From the NCBI GenBank assembly GCA_947490345.1, contig CANLGL010000017.1, forward strand, positions 1 through 64,000: 64,000 nt of DNA. Direction: 5' to 3'. Numbering within the stretch: the stretch's first letter is position 1; each line of letters opens with the position of its first letter. Shown here piece after piece: positions 24,820 through 33,722 of this stretch. A model generated the notes under the pieces. The model was given only the letters and a program-made list of their open reading frames with translations, did no database searches and had not been told where the DNA came from. This DNA is from Deltaproteobacteria bacterium. GTDB lineage: Bacteria; Myxococcota_A; UBA796; SXON01. Position numbers and translations under genes: made by a program.

Positions 24820-25970
24820 GCCCCCGCGAAGGAGCGGAGCTGGCGACCGGGTGGTTTCGTCGTGAGTCGGTGCCGTGGGACGACGTTCTTGCCCTGGTGG
24901 GCGGGCGCGTAGAGTTGACGTCGGGGCGCAGCCTGGCTCTCCCCCCACCTTTGCGTCCTGAGGCCGCGCGTGCCTTGGCCGCACCGTCCCCCTCCGGGGC
25001 CGTCGCCACCGATGTTTCAGCGTGGTTGACGTACATCGCCGGTGCGTGGTCGCCCGTGCGCGCCAGCCGTGCACTGCTCGCGTTGGCGACGGCCGCCGCC
25101 GCCTCGGATCTTCACCTCGAGGCCGGCGAGTCGGCCTACGCGATCCGTCTCCGCCAGACCGGCGAGTTGGCCGAGGTTGCGACGGTCGACCGGGCCACGG
25201 GTGCCCGTCTCATCGCCGCGCTCAAGCACCTCGCCGGGTGCATGCCGTACCGCTGCGATCTCGTCCAGGAGGGCACGATCGCGCGGGAAGGGGTGGCCGC
25301 AGATGTGCGGGCGTCGTTCATGCCGACGGCGTTGGGCGAGCGTGCCGCGCTACGGCTTTTCGGGAAGCTCTTGTCGCTGGACGACTTGGGGTTGGGGGCG
25401 GGCGCGAAGTCGTCACTGGAGACAGCGCTCCAGGCGCCATCAGGGCTGGTCCTGGTGGCCGGCCCGTCCGGCGGCGGGAAGACAACCACGCTTTACGCCG
25501 CGCTGGCGTGGCTCGCGGCGCGACGCGGGGGCGCGCACCTCAGCTTGGAGGACCCAGTCGAGCAGCGCCTACGGCTCGCGGGCATCGCCGTCGACCAGGT
25601 GGAGCTGCGCCCCGAGCGCGGCCTGACCGCGGAGGTGGCGCTGGTCGGGGCCTTGCGTCAGGACATCGACGTGCTCGCAGTCGGCGAGATTCGCACCGCC
25701 GCGGAGGCAGCGCTGGCTTTGCAGGCTGCGCACACCGGACGCCTCGTGCTCGCGGGCCTGCACGCCGGCTCCGCGCCCGAGGCGTTGCAGCGGATGGCGG
25801 ACCTCGGGGCCGATCCGCGCGTGCTGGCCGCCACGTGGCGCGCGGTGCTCTTTCAGCGGTTGATCACCGTCTCGTGCCGGGAGTGCGCGGGGCTGAGTTG
25901 TCCCTGTGGGGGCGTCGGTCGCCGCCGGGTGCCCGAAGCGGTGGTCCTGACGCCAGCGGGGGCACCGTGA
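24816..25970 (+). CDS. GspE/PilB-type secretion ATPase
   Basis: GTG 24816 (GTGA overlap) gives 384 residues. The core has SDLHLEAGESAYAIRLR (N-terminal beta domain), Walker A GPSGGGKTTT near residue 220, the Asp-box SLEDPVEQRLR, Walker B-like LAVGEIRTAAEAALALQAAH and the His-box VLAGLHAG. The usual RD-x-E after Walker B is RTAAEA. A CRECAGLSCPC motif near the C-terminus corresponds to the zinc-binding site of GspE/PilB, in shortened form. The N-terminal N1E domain is much reduced compared with PilB (~560 residues). It powers pilus or pseudopilus assembly from the cytoplasm. Confidence 0.9.
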   Translation: MSPREGAELATGWFRRESVPWDDVLALVGGRVELTSGRSLALPPPLRPEAARALAAPSPSGAVATDVSAWLTYIAGAWSPVRASRALLALATAAAASDLHLEAGESAYAIRLRQTGELAEVATVDRATGARLIAALKHLAGCMPYRCDLVQEGTIAREGVAADVRASFMPTALGERAALRLFGKLLSLDDLGLGAGAKSSLETALQAPSGLVLVAGPSGGGKTTTLYAALAWLAARRGGAHLSLEDPVEQRLRLAGIAVDQVELRPERGLTAEVALVGALRQDIDVLAVGEIRTAAEAALALQAAHTGRLVLAGLHAGSAPEALQRMADLGADPRVLAATWRAVLFQRLITVSCRECAGLSCPCGGVGRRRVPEAVVLTPAGAP

Positions 25971-26308
25971 GCCGGCGTGCCTTCTCCCTCGTCGAGCTGA
26001 TGATCGCCATCGCCATCCTCGGGATCACCGCCGCGCTTGCTGGCGGGGTTGGCCGCAACAGTCGACTCGATGCGTTGGCCGAGCTGCAACGAGAGCGGGC
26101 GCAGCTGCTCCTCGAGTACCACGCGCACTGCCGCGTTGGGGGAGTCGCCCCCGACGACGCGGTCGTGTCTCGGCTGACGAGAGCGCTCCCGGCCGCGACG
26201 TTGATCGCCGTCGAGGAGGCCCCGACCGTGACGCTCGCGGTGCAGTGGAACGGCCCGCGCGCCCGCCCCGAGACCCGACGCCTCACCGTCTTCGCGGGGA
26301 CTCGATGA
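25967..26308 (+). CDS. Minor pseudopilin (GspH/FimT-like)
   Basis: GTG 25967 (GTGA overlap with the ATPase stop) gives 113 residues starting MSRRAFSLVELMIAIAILGITAAL. Ala precedes Phe+1 instead of the usual Gly, with Glu5 present. The short globular part has one Cys (AHCRVGG). Small size and lack of further features suit a minor pseudopilin that primes or caps the filament. It is followed by another pilin-like gene with an almost identical leader. Confidence 0.8.
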   Translation: MSRRAFSLVELMIAIAILGITAALAGGVGRNSRLDALAELQRERAQLLLEYHAHCRVGGVAPDDAVVSRLTRALPAATLIAVEEAPTVTLAVQWNGPRARPETRRLTVFAGTR

Positions 26309-26724
26309 GCCGGCGCGCGTTCAGCCTGGTGGAGCTCGTGATCGTGCTCTCGATCCTCGCCGTGGTCGTCCCCCTGATCTGGCGGCTGGTGTCGCAAGGG
26401 GAAGACCAACGGGCCCTGGCGTTGGACCATCTCGAGACGGCCGACGAGGTGCGGACGGTCGCAGCGCAGGTCGGCCTCGACACGCGGGCGGGCGAACGCA
26501 TCGGCGGCCCCCTCGCATTTCGCATCGATGGATGCGACGTCAGCTACGTCGTCGATGCTACCGTGCTGCGGCGAGATGCGCCGACGTGCGGAGGCAGCCG
26601 CGCGCTTGCCCGCGGGGTGGAGTCGCTCACCCGTGTGCCGAGCGGGGTCGATGTCGTCTTCGCCTTCGCGCTCCGACCCAACCGCATTGACCGACAGACC
26701 GTGTTCATTCCGGTGCCCGAATGA
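26305..26724 (+). CDS. Minor pseudopilin (GspI/GspJ-like)
   Basis: ATG 26305 (ATGA overlap) gives 139 residues. The leader MSRRAFSLVELVIVLSILAVV nearly duplicates that of the previous gene, indicating paralogy or leader duplication. Cys residues in DGCDVSYVV and APTCGGSRA probably form a disulphide in the periplasm. It is likely part of the tip complex of the same pseudopilus. Assignment to a specific Gsp subunit is not possible from sequence alone. Confidence 0.78.
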   Translation: MSRRAFSLVELVIVLSILAVVVPLIWRLVSQGEDQRALALDHLETADEVRTVAAQVGLDTRAGERIGGPLAFRIDGCDVSYVVDATVLRRDAPTCGGSRALARGVESLTRVPSGVDVVFAFALRPNRIDRQTVFIPVPE

Positions 26725-27056
26725 GGGGGCGTCGCGGCCAGGCGTTGCAGTTCCTCGTCGTCGTCTTGGCGATGTTGTTGGTGAGCGGGGTCCTCATCTC
26801 CCGGCGAGCCAGCATCGACCATCTCGATCGCGACGCGGCGCGGGTCCGGACGCAGGCGCTCTGGCTGGCGCGGAGCGCGCTGGACACCGGCGTCTCCGGC
26901 AGCCGGGACGTGGAGACGCCGGTGGGGACCGCGCACGTGGAGGTGACGGGTGCGGGCGCGGGGCGCACGGTCACGGTCACGTTGCGGGGAACCGTCGCTG
27001 ATGTGCAGGAGATGCCGTATCGGGAGCGGTACACGCCGGCTGCGTCGGCATTGTGA
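26721..27056 (+). CDS. Small single-span membrane protein of the pilus-like operon
   Basis: ATG 26721 (ATGA overlap) gives 111 residues. The N-terminus RGRRGQALQFLVVVLAMLLV has the arginine-rich start, RGQA motif and single helix seen in TadE/PilX/GspK-like anchored proteins, but no Glu5, so prepilin processing is doubtful. The rest alternates strands (VGTAHVEVTGAG...VTVTLRGTV). It may cap the filament in the way GspK or PilX does; this is inference from position. Confidence 0.6.
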   Translation: MRGRRGQALQFLVVVLAMLLVSGVLISRRASIDHLDRDAARVRTQALWLARSALDTGVSGSRDVETPVGTAHVEVTGAGAGRTVTVTLRGTVADVQEMPYRERYTPAASAL

Positions 27057-27811
27057 ACGAAAGCGCGGGCGGCGAAGCGGCCGTGGTGGCAGGAACGGGA
27101 GTGTGTTCTTACTCTGGTTTGGTGCCCGATCTCGTCTACAGCCAGGGAGTGGTTGCGCGCGGGTCTACCGACCCGGTACTGCTCGTCGATAGCGAAGGGC
27201 ACGCTTGGATAACAAAACTGCAACCAGCGCCGATGCTCGATCACGTCGCGGAGCTCGTCGTCGCCCACCTCGCAGCGGCGGTCGGCATCGCGACGCCCCC
27301 GTTCGCGATCGGAACGGTCGACCGGGTCCTTGCCGAGGCCCTGATACGCGGCGAGCTGCGCGAGGCCCGGCTGGGGCGGACGCTCCAGACCCGGGGGCTC
27401 ACCCTTTTCGCGTCCCGATGGTTGAGCGGCGCGCACGATGTCACCAGCCCGCCCATCGGTGCCGACGACTTCCTGTCCCAGGTGCTCTGCTTGGACCTGT
27501 TGGTGGCCAACCCTGACCGCAGGCACGACCACCCCAATCTCCTACGGAGCGGCGTCCGCTTGCTGGCAATGGACCACGCCCAAGCCCTGCCCTGGTGCCG
27601 CGGTCAGGCCGTCAGTCAAGGGCTCGTCGCGCAACACGTCGCGACCTCGTTGGGCCTGCGGCCCGCGACCTTGTTCATCACGGAAGATCAGATCAAGGCC
27701 GCGGTCGAGGCCGTCCCCGCCGATTGGTGGCCACGACCGGACGCCCGCGACGCGACGCTCGACGCCCTCGTTGAACGAGCCACCGTGCTTAGCCAAGGAG
27801 GCATCCCATGA
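27053..27811 (+). CDS. HipA-like protein kinase
   Basis: GTG 27053 (GTGA overlap) gives 252 residues; GTG 27083 is an alternative start. The C-terminal half has the HipA-like catalytic region DLLVANPDRRHDHPNLL followed by GVRLLAMDHAQALPW, matching the catalytic-loop Asp/Asn and the metal-binding Asp. AWITKL near residue 44 may be the nucleotide-binding Lys. HipA-like kinases phosphorylate proteins, and some are toxins, often paired with a DUF3037 protein, as here. Coupling to a pilus-like operon by overlapping codons is unusual and suggests a role in regulating it. Confidence 0.75.
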   Translation: MNESAGGEAAVVAGTGVCSYSGLVPDLVYSQGVVARGSTDPVLLVDSEGHAWITKLQPAPMLDHVAELVVAHLAAAVGIATPPFAIGTVDRVLAEALIRGELREARLGRTLQTRGLTLFASRWLSGAHDVTSPPIGADDFLSQVLCLDLLVANPDRRHDHPNLLRSGVRLLAMDHAQALPWCRGQAVSQGLVAQHVATSLGLRPATLFITEDQIKAAVEAVPADWWPRPDARDATLDALVERATVLSQGGIP

Positions 27812-28170
27812 CCCGACGTCCCTTCCACTACGCACCCATCCGCGCCTGCGTGCGCGGCCCCCTGAGTGACTCTCGCACGATCGCAGTTCTTTGCGTGCCA
27901 CTCGACGGAGACCCGGTGCTCGCTAGGGTGGTGCTGCCCGACGTCCCCGACCGCCTCGCGCTGACCCAGGCGTGCACACAACTTTACGCCGACGCCGTCG
28001 ACGCCGCCGCCGCCGCACGCCGCACCGAGACACCCCGGGCGCTCATTGACTGGTGGGTCTCCCGAGCGGCGTGCACCGCCGACAGTGTGTACTTGGCCAT
28101 GCCGATGTCCGGCTCCGGAGGCGACCCCCAGGCCGAGGCCGAAGCGATCCTCGCCCTACGAACGGCGTGA
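27808..28170 (+). CDS. DUF3037-like partner of HipA-like kinase
   Basis: ATG 27808 (ATGA overlap) gives 120 residues. The start FHYAPIRACVRGPLSDSRTIAVLCVP follows the loose DUF3037 pattern, in which a YxxxR strand is followed by a conserved 'new-value' strand. DUF3037 proteins commonly follow HipA-like kinases. The C-terminus is helical and Ala-rich. Family assignment rests partly on the neighbour and is moderate. Confidence 0.55.
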   Translation: MTRRPFHYAPIRACVRGPLSDSRTIAVLCVPLDGDPVLARVVLPDVPDRLALTQACTQLYADAVDAAAAARRTETPRALIDWWVSRAACTADSVYLAMPMSGSGGDPQAEAEAILALRTA

Positions 28171-28180
28171 TCCCTCGCCC

Positions 28181-28774
28181 TCACATCGCCGCCCGGACGG
28201 CCTTGCGCAGCTCGGGTATCAACTCAGCCGAGAACCACGGGTTCTTGATGAACCAACGTTGATTTCGCGGGCTCGGGTGAGGCAAGGGAAAAGTGTCGGG
28301 GCCGTGGTCTCGCCACGCCGCGACCGTTTCTGTCAACGTGGAACGAGCCTGATCGCCGAGATGCCAGGACTGCGCGTAGTGCCCGATGAGTAGGCGAACC
28401 CGGAGCCCTGGCAACAACGGAAACAATCGCGGGTGCCAGGTTTCGCGACACTCGGGGCGCGGCGGTAGATCGCCGGAGGCGCCGCGCCCGGGGTAACAGA
28501 AGCCCATTGGCACGATCGCGAAGCGCGACGCATCGTAGAACTCAGCCGGTGTCACACTGAGCCACTCCCGCAAACGGCGGCCGCTCGCGTCGTCCCAGGG
28601 AACGCCGGAAGCGTGAACCTTGGTGCCGGGGGCCTGACCGGCGAGCAGGATCGACGCCCGCGGGTCCGCGACGAGCACCGGGCGCGCACCCAGGGGCAGG
28701 GACGGCTCGCATAGACGACAGGCCCGAATCTCTGTCAGCAAGCTGCTGAGCAATCCATCGGCTGCAGCTCGCAT
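28181..28774 (-). CDS. Uracil-DNA glycosylase family protein (family 4/5-like)
   Basis: ATG 28774 gives 197 residues; the longer open frame to 29182 lacks coding character. Residues 19-22 (CRLC) with later Cys (GFCYPG, PECRET) suit the four-cysteine iron-sulphur cluster of this superfamily. Motif A is ILLAGQAPGTKVHASGVPWD, and the C-terminal motif is LPHPSPRN. These enzymes excise uracil from DNA in base-excision repair. The gene is convergent with the HipA/DUF3037 pair (10-bp gap). Confidence 0.87.
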   Translation of the reverse strand: MRAAADGLLSSLLTEIRACRLCEPSLPLGARPVLVADPRASILLAGQAPGTKVHASGVPWDDASGRRLREWLSVTPAEFYDASRFAIVPMGFCYPGRGASGDLPPRPECRETWHPRLFPLLPGLRVRLLIGHYAQSWHLGDQARSTLTETVAAWRDHGPDTFPLPHPSPRNQRWFIKNPWFSAELIPELRKAVRAAM

Positions 28775-29141
28775 CGCTCGGGCGTAGCGGGCGCCGCTCC
28801 GGGCGTCAAACGTCCGGGAGGCGCCGGGACGACCCGCGCCGGCGGATCCTGCACCCACCACCCGCCACCGCCGCTCCCCCGCCCGCCAGTCCTCCGAGAG
28901 CCGCATGCAGCCCGCCGCCGCGGGATCGTCGGCGCCCGCCCGCGGTGCCGCGCGGGGTGGACGGTTCGGTGACGTGCCGGGTGACGGTGTGGGTCGGGCC
29001 CGGCCGGAGCGAGTCTTCGAGCGCAGCGCCGGGACGACCCACGCCGGCAGGACCCTGCACCCACCCTCCGTCCACCCCGCTCCGACCACCTCAACCGCGC
29101 CGACGGCCCCGCAGAGGGCACCGCGTCCCGCGCGGCGACCC
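28775..29141. repeat. Intergenic region with a diverged direct repeat
   Basis: The stretch between the uracil-DNA glycosylase start and the TolC stop carries a direct repeat of about 39 bp at 28821-28859 and 29026-29064, 205 bp apart. The shared core is GCGCCGGGACGACCC followed by CGCCGGC and CCTGCACCCACC. No ORF in the region has natural amino-acid composition, and no tRNA or terminator is apparent. It may be a remnant of a small repeat element. Confidence 0.5.
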
Positions 29142-30530
29142 CTACAACGCTCCCCGCAACCGCTCCAACTCCACCAACGCAATCAGCCAATCGGTGCGGG
29201 CTTTCTCGGCGTCCGCGCGCGCCTGGTCGACGTCCTTCTGCGCGGTGATCAGGTCCCGCTGGAGGCTGCGCCCCTCGACGAGGCGCGCTTTTTCGGCGCC
29301 GAAGGTCTCTTCGGCGAGGCGCTGGTTGAGCTCCGCCAACTCAAGGAGCTGTTTGGCACCATCGAGGGTGCGCAGCTGGGCGCGCGCCGCGGTCTCCACG
29401 GTGGCTTCGGCCTGGGCGAGTGACAACTTCGCGCGGGCGAGGGCGGCGTCGGACTGAGCGAGGCTGCCGCGGTCGGCCCGATTCAACAGGGGCATGGTCA
29501 AGGTGGCCCCCAGGCTCCACTGTGGCAACTTCGCGTCGCCGATCTCGGCGAGGCTGCCCGAGAAGGTCGGGTCGTACCCGCGGAGGGCCACGCCTCCGTT
29601 GGCGTCCAGCTGAGGAAGCAGGCCATGGCGCGCGTCCTGCACCTCCTGCTTGCGAGTGTCAACTTCGAGCCGGGCCAGGCGCAAGGACGGGTTTCCCTGA
29701 ACAACGGAGTCCAGGACCGCGCGGTAGTGAAGGGGCAGCTCCGGCGGGGGGGTCGGGCGGCTGGTCAGGGTGACCGAGGCGTCGAGTGACACGCCGACGA
29801 GCACCGCGAGCTGGTCCTCCGCGGCCTCGGCGGCGGCTTCGGCGTCGAGCGTGGCGCGCTCGGCCTGGGCCAGCGCCGCGGCGATGCGGGTGGCCTCGAC
29901 CTGGGCGAGCTTGCCGGCACCCACCAGCGCCCGGGTGATGCGAGCCTGCTCGGCGGTGGCCGCGCGCGACTGGGCGGCGATCTCGACGAGGCGGCGGGCG
30001 GTGTGGAGGCCCCAGTAGCGGCGCGCGGCCTCGGCCACGGCGTCCTGACGAGCGATCTCCAGGGCAAGCTCCGCAGACGACACCGCGCCCTGGGCGGCGT
30101 GCACCCCGCGCAGATTCCAGGCGAGGCGATGGCCCTGCAACAGGCTCTGCGACAGGCCCAGCGTCAGTTTGCTGCCCCACGCGGGCTCGCCGAACTCGGC
30201 ATCGAACTGTTCGATGGTGAAGGTGGAGTCGGACTGGTCGGCGTCGAAGTCCACTGACAGGCCGGTGCCGGTCGCGAAGGCCTGGCTCAGCCCAGCGTTC
30301 ATGGTGTAGCCGGTGGTGTCGCTGGTGTAGGCGCCGAACTGAGCCTGGCCTTCGTCGGTCGAGGCGAAGGTGGTTCCGCCCAGGCTGAACATCGGCTCGA
30401 AGGGTGCACGCGCGGTGAGGAGGGCGCCGACGGCGGCGGCGTGGTCAGTGCGGGCCAGGGCGACGCCAGAGGCGGACTCCGAGGCCCGAGCCAAGGCGTC
30501 GTCATAGCTCAACGAGAAAACCAGGATCAT
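29142..30530 (-). CDS. TolC-family outer-membrane efflux protein
   Basis: The 462-residue protein starts at ATG 30530, overlapping the RND stop by 4 nt (ATGA). It shows the two-fold repeat of outer-membrane efflux proteins: long Ala-rich coiled-coil helices (LALEIARQDAVAEAARRYW, LSLAQAEATVETAARAQL), each preceded by strands (YTMNAGLSQAFATGTGL; WSLGATLTMPLLNRADRG). The N-terminus is short and the signal peptide weak (MILVFSLSYDDALARA), so the start may be imperfect. It should form the exit duct of the adjacent RND pump. Confidence 0.88.
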   Translation of the reverse strand: MILVFSLSYDDALARASESASGVALARTDHAAAVGALLTARAPFEPMFSLGGTTFASTDEGQAQFGAYTSDTTGYTMNAGLSQAFATGTGLSVDFDADQSDSTFTIEQFDAEFGEPAWGSKLTLGLSQSLLQGHRLAWNLRGVHAAQGAVSSAELALEIARQDAVAEAARRYWGLHTARRLVEIAAQSRAATAEQARITRALVGAGKLAQVEATRIAAALAQAERATLDAEAAAEAAEDQLAVLVGVSLDASVTLTSRPTPPPELPLHYRAVLDSVVQGNPSLRLARLEVDTRKQEVQDARHGLLPQLDANGGVALRGYDPTFSGSLAEIGDAKLPQWSLGATLTMPLLNRADRGSLAQSDAALARAKLSLAQAEATVETAARAQLRTLDGAKQLLELAELNQRLAEETFGAEKARLVEGRSLQRDLITAQKDVDQARADAEKARTDWLIALVELERLRGAL

Positions 30531-33500
30531 GATGCCTCTTTTTTGGGCCAGGCGAACGCGAGCCAGCGACGCCCACTTTCCCGCAGGTCGTCGAGGAAGG
30601 CGTACAGGAAGGGGACGAAGAACAGGGTGAGCACGGTCGCCGCGGTCATTCCGAAGGCCACCACTCGCCCAAGCGGAGCGTACGGAATCCCAACAAAGGT
30701 CTCGGTGCCGACCGCCATCGGGAGTATTCCGACAATCGCGGTGAGCGCGGTCATCAGGATCGGGCGGAGGCGTTGGCGAACCGCCTCGACCAGTGCTTCT
30801 TCACGGTCCATGTGGCGGCGCAGCTCAGTGACGCGATCGATGAGGACGATGCCGTTGTTCACCACGATGCCCATGAGGATGATCATGCCGATGCCGCCCA
30901 TCGCATCGAAGGGGGTGTCGGTAAGGTACAGCCCCCAATAGACGCCGAAGCTCGCCATGGGGATGGTCATGATGACCGTGAGCGGGAGCAGGAAACTCTC
31001 GAAGAGCACGCCCATGATCAGGAACACGAACACGACACTCAATAGGAACGCAGAGTTGCGGGCCTCGTCGCTCTCCAACTGTTCTTGCCACTCGTCGCCA
31101 CGCTCCGGTCCGTAGCCCGACGGCCACTCCATCTGGGCCAGCTCGCCCATCGCCTGGGCGTAGACCGCTTCTTTGCTGGCACCGTCTTCGAGCTCCATCT
31201 GGATGCCCAGCTGCGTCTTGCGATCCTGCCTCCGAATCGACCCCCAGCTTGACCCCGGCTCAGGGGTGACCAGCGCACGGAGCGCGACGCCACCGGTGCG
31301 ATTGCCGATCTGGAAGTCGAGCAGACGGTCGACGCTGACGCGGTCATCGTCAGCGAAACGCGTGAACATCCGCACTTCGCGCTCCCCCACAATCCAGGGC
31401 GACAATGGCGCACCACGCATCGCAAAGGACACCACCCGACCGATCGTCGAGGCGCTGACGCCATACCGGGCCGCCGCGGCACGATCGACGCGCAGCCGAA
31501 TCTCCTCCTCCCCGCCTTCGTCAGCGCCGTCCTCGACATTGAGCACGCCAGGAATTCCCCGCAGGCGGCGACTGGCCTCTTTCCCGATCGCGGCGAGGGT
31601 CTCACTGTCTTCGCCGACCAGCGCCACGCCGATGCTCTTGGATTGGCCTTCGGTGTCTCCCCAGCCGATCTGCGCCGAAACCCCGGGGAGGTCGGGCAGC
31701 TTCTTCTTCGCGTCCGCGAGCACCTCCTCGCGCGGCATCACCTCCTCTTTGTCACTGTCTAGGTAGATCGAAAGGTTTCCACGCGTGCTGTCGGAGCTCA
31801 GCCGCGATCGATAGGTGCGCACGCCCCACTCATCACGATTGTCCTCCGCCAGCTTCTCGAAGGCCTCCACCACGCGGAGCCGCTCGTAGTAGGTGTAGGC
31901 GCGGGGCACCTCGAAGCGGACGCTGAAGTCGTCGATGTTGCCCTCAGCTTCGTCCTCACACGAGACCGCCTGCACCGGCACCACGACCGTCAACATGATG
32001 CCCGCCACGACCGCGACAAAGCTGTCCATCGGGTGGCGCAACACCCTCCGCAACAGCGCCACCACCGAGTCCGAGAGCCACACCATCCACCGCGCGTCGG
32101 CGACGATCCTCCCCGAGCTCAACCACACCGTGGACAGCGGCGTGAACACCAGCGTGATGAGCAGGCTGGCCACGTGAACCCACACCACCGGCATTCCCAG
32201 CGCGCCGAGGAAGAAGCTGAAGTCCGCGTCCCCGCTCATCAGGATGACCGGCAAAAACACAATCGAGCTGGTGGCCGTACACAACACCACTGGCAACAAC
32301 ACTTCCGCCGTGCCATCGATCGCCGCGGAGACGGCCTCCTGGCCGAGTTGTCTTCGTCGGAAGATGGCCTCCACCACGACCACCGCGTTGTCGATCGCGA
32401 TGCCCACCGCGATCATCAGGCCAAGCATCGACAGCAGGTTGAGCGAGGTGCCCCCGAAGTACATGACGATGACGGTCAAGAGCAACGAGGAAGGGATGGT
32501 CGACGCGATGAGCGCGGTGATGCGCCACTCGCGGAGGAACAGGCCGAGCACGATGACCGCCAGCACACCGCCTTCGAGCGCGGCCCGGTACAGCGCCATC
32601 AGGCTCTTCTGGATCAGCTCGCCCTGATCGAAGAAGGAGTGGAAGTGGAAACCCTTGAGGCGGGGGTCTGCGGCCAGCTCGGCGAAGGCTTCTTGTGTGG
32701 CGGCGCAAACCTCCACGGTATTGGCCGTGGACTCCTTGTTGATGGCGAGCGCTGCGGCCTCGCGACCCTCGATCCGGTTGATGCTCGTGGTCGACGCGGG
32801 CGCGTACCGAACCTCGGCAACGTCGGTCAGCACGAGCCCGTTGCCGACCGGCCAGCGGCGAATCTCGTCGAGCCCTTCGTAGCGGGCGAGCGAACGTACA
32901 TAGCGGACCTCCCCCCGGTCCTCGACCCGACCGGCCGCCAGCTGGATGTTGTCCCCGCCGAGGCCGGTGACCACGGCCATCAGGTCCACGTGATGCGCCA
33001 TCAGCCGCTCGCGGTCGAAGTCGATCCACACCACCGGTTCGTCCACGCCCCACAGATCGACGCGCCCCACGCCCTCGATGCGCTCAAGCCGCTTCTGGAT
33101 GATGCGGGTGGTCAGGAAATGCAGGTCTTCGAGGCTGATGTTCTCGGGCGCGGAGATGCCCGCCCAGACCACGGGCTCGTCGCTGGGGTCAAAACGCCAG
33201 ATCCAGACCTTCTCCACGTCGTCGGGGAGGTCGGCCATCGCCCGCTCGACGCGGTCGCCCACGGCGTTGTAGGCCTCGTCCATGTCGACGTCGCCGTGGA
33301 ACTCGAGCGAGAGGTTGGCCCCGTCACTCCGCGCGCGCGAGTCGAGCGACTTCAGCCCAGCGACGGTGCTGATCTGCTCTTCCAGCGGGCGCAGGACCCT
33401 CGATTCGGTCTCGATCGGGGTGCTGTCCTCGTAGTTGACCCACAACCACAGTTGGGGCGAGATCCACCCCGACGGCATCATCTGGACGGGGATGCGCATC

Positions 33501-33592
33501 CAGGCCAACAGTCCGATGACCATCACCACGGAAAACAGCGTCAACACCGTGACCGGCCGGCTCACCGAGAAGCGGGGAATCCAGTCTTTCAC
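30527..33592 (-). CDS. RND efflux permease (HAE family), second
   Basis: The 1021-residue inner-membrane pump starts at ATG 33592 (MKDWIPRFSVSRPVTVLTLF). TM4 carries GIAIDNAVVVVEAIFRR: the first proton-relay Asp is kept and the second is Asn. TM10 reads GIVVNNGIVLID, lacking the Lys found in AcrB. These differences are common outside the AcrB branch. Large periplasmic loops between TM1-TM2 and TM7-TM8 are present. It is translationally coupled to TolC. The other pump of the locus (35613-38879) lies upstream across two plus-strand genes, and no adaptor gene adjoins this one. Confidence 0.93.
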   Translation of the reverse strand: MKDWIPRFSVSRPVTVLTLFSVVMVIGLLAWMRIPVQMMPSGWISPQLWLWVNYEDSTPIETESRVLRPLEEQISTVAGLKSLDSRARSDGANLSLEFHGDVDMDEAYNAVGDRVERAMADLPDDVEKVWIWRFDPSDEPVVWAGISAPENISLEDLHFLTTRIIQKRLERIEGVGRVDLWGVDEPVVWIDFDRERLMAHHVDLMAVVTGLGGDNIQLAAGRVEDRGEVRYVRSLARYEGLDEIRRWPVGNGLVLTDVAEVRYAPASTTSINRIEGREAAALAINKESTANTVEVCAATQEAFAELAADPRLKGFHFHSFFDQGELIQKSLMALYRAALEGGVLAVIVLGLFLREWRITALIASTIPSSLLLTVIVMYFGGTSLNLLSMLGLMIAVGIAIDNAVVVVEAIFRRRQLGQEAVSAAIDGTAEVLLPVVLCTATSSIVFLPVILMSGDADFSFFLGALGMPVVWVHVASLLITLVFTPLSTVWLSSGRIVADARWMVWLSDSVVALLRRVLRHPMDSFVAVVAGIMLTVVVPVQAVSCEDEAEGNIDDFSVRFEVPRAYTYYERLRVVEAFEKLAEDNRDEWGVRTYRSRLSSDSTRGNLSIYLDSDKEEVMPREEVLADAKKKLPDLPGVSAQIGWGDTEGQSKSIGVALVGEDSETLAAIGKEASRRLRGIPGVLNVEDGADEGGEEEIRLRVDRAAAARYGVSASTIGRVVSFAMRGAPLSPWIVGEREVRMFTRFADDDRVSVDRLLDFQIGNRTGGVALRALVTPEPGSSWGSIRRQDRKTQLGIQMELEDGASKEAVYAQAMGELAQMEWPSGYGPERGDEWQEQLESDEARNSAFLLSVVFVFLIMGVLFESFLLPLTVIMTIPMASFGVYWGLYLTDTPFDAMGGIGMIILMGIVVNNGIVLIDRVTELRRHMDREEALVEAVRQRLRPILMTALTAIVGILPMAVGTETFVGIPYAPLGRVVAFGMTAATVLTLFFVPFLYAFLDDLRESGRRWLAFAWPKKEAS

Positions 33593-33722
33593 GCGGGGGG
33601 CCTCGGCGCGAACCTCTAATCGGCGGCGCGAGGCGTGCGGCGCCGAACGCAGGGGGTTTACGATCGCTTACGTCGGCGGTAAGAAGGCCAGCAGAGCGTG
33701 GCTCGATGGGGTACGGCGCAGC

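Noticed and set aside
27053..28170. Classic hipBA toxin-antitoxin module
   Set aside because: No HipB-type helix-turn-helix antitoxin is present; the partner is DUF3037-like and the kinase is coupled to the pilus-like operon.
28775..29182. N-terminal extension of the uracil-DNA glycosylase
   Set aside because: Gly/Arg/Ala-rich with no conserved sequence; glycosylase similarity starts just after ATG 28774.
32033..33619. 528-residue plus-strand open frame
   Set aside because: Antisense to the RND permease; no natural domain pattern.
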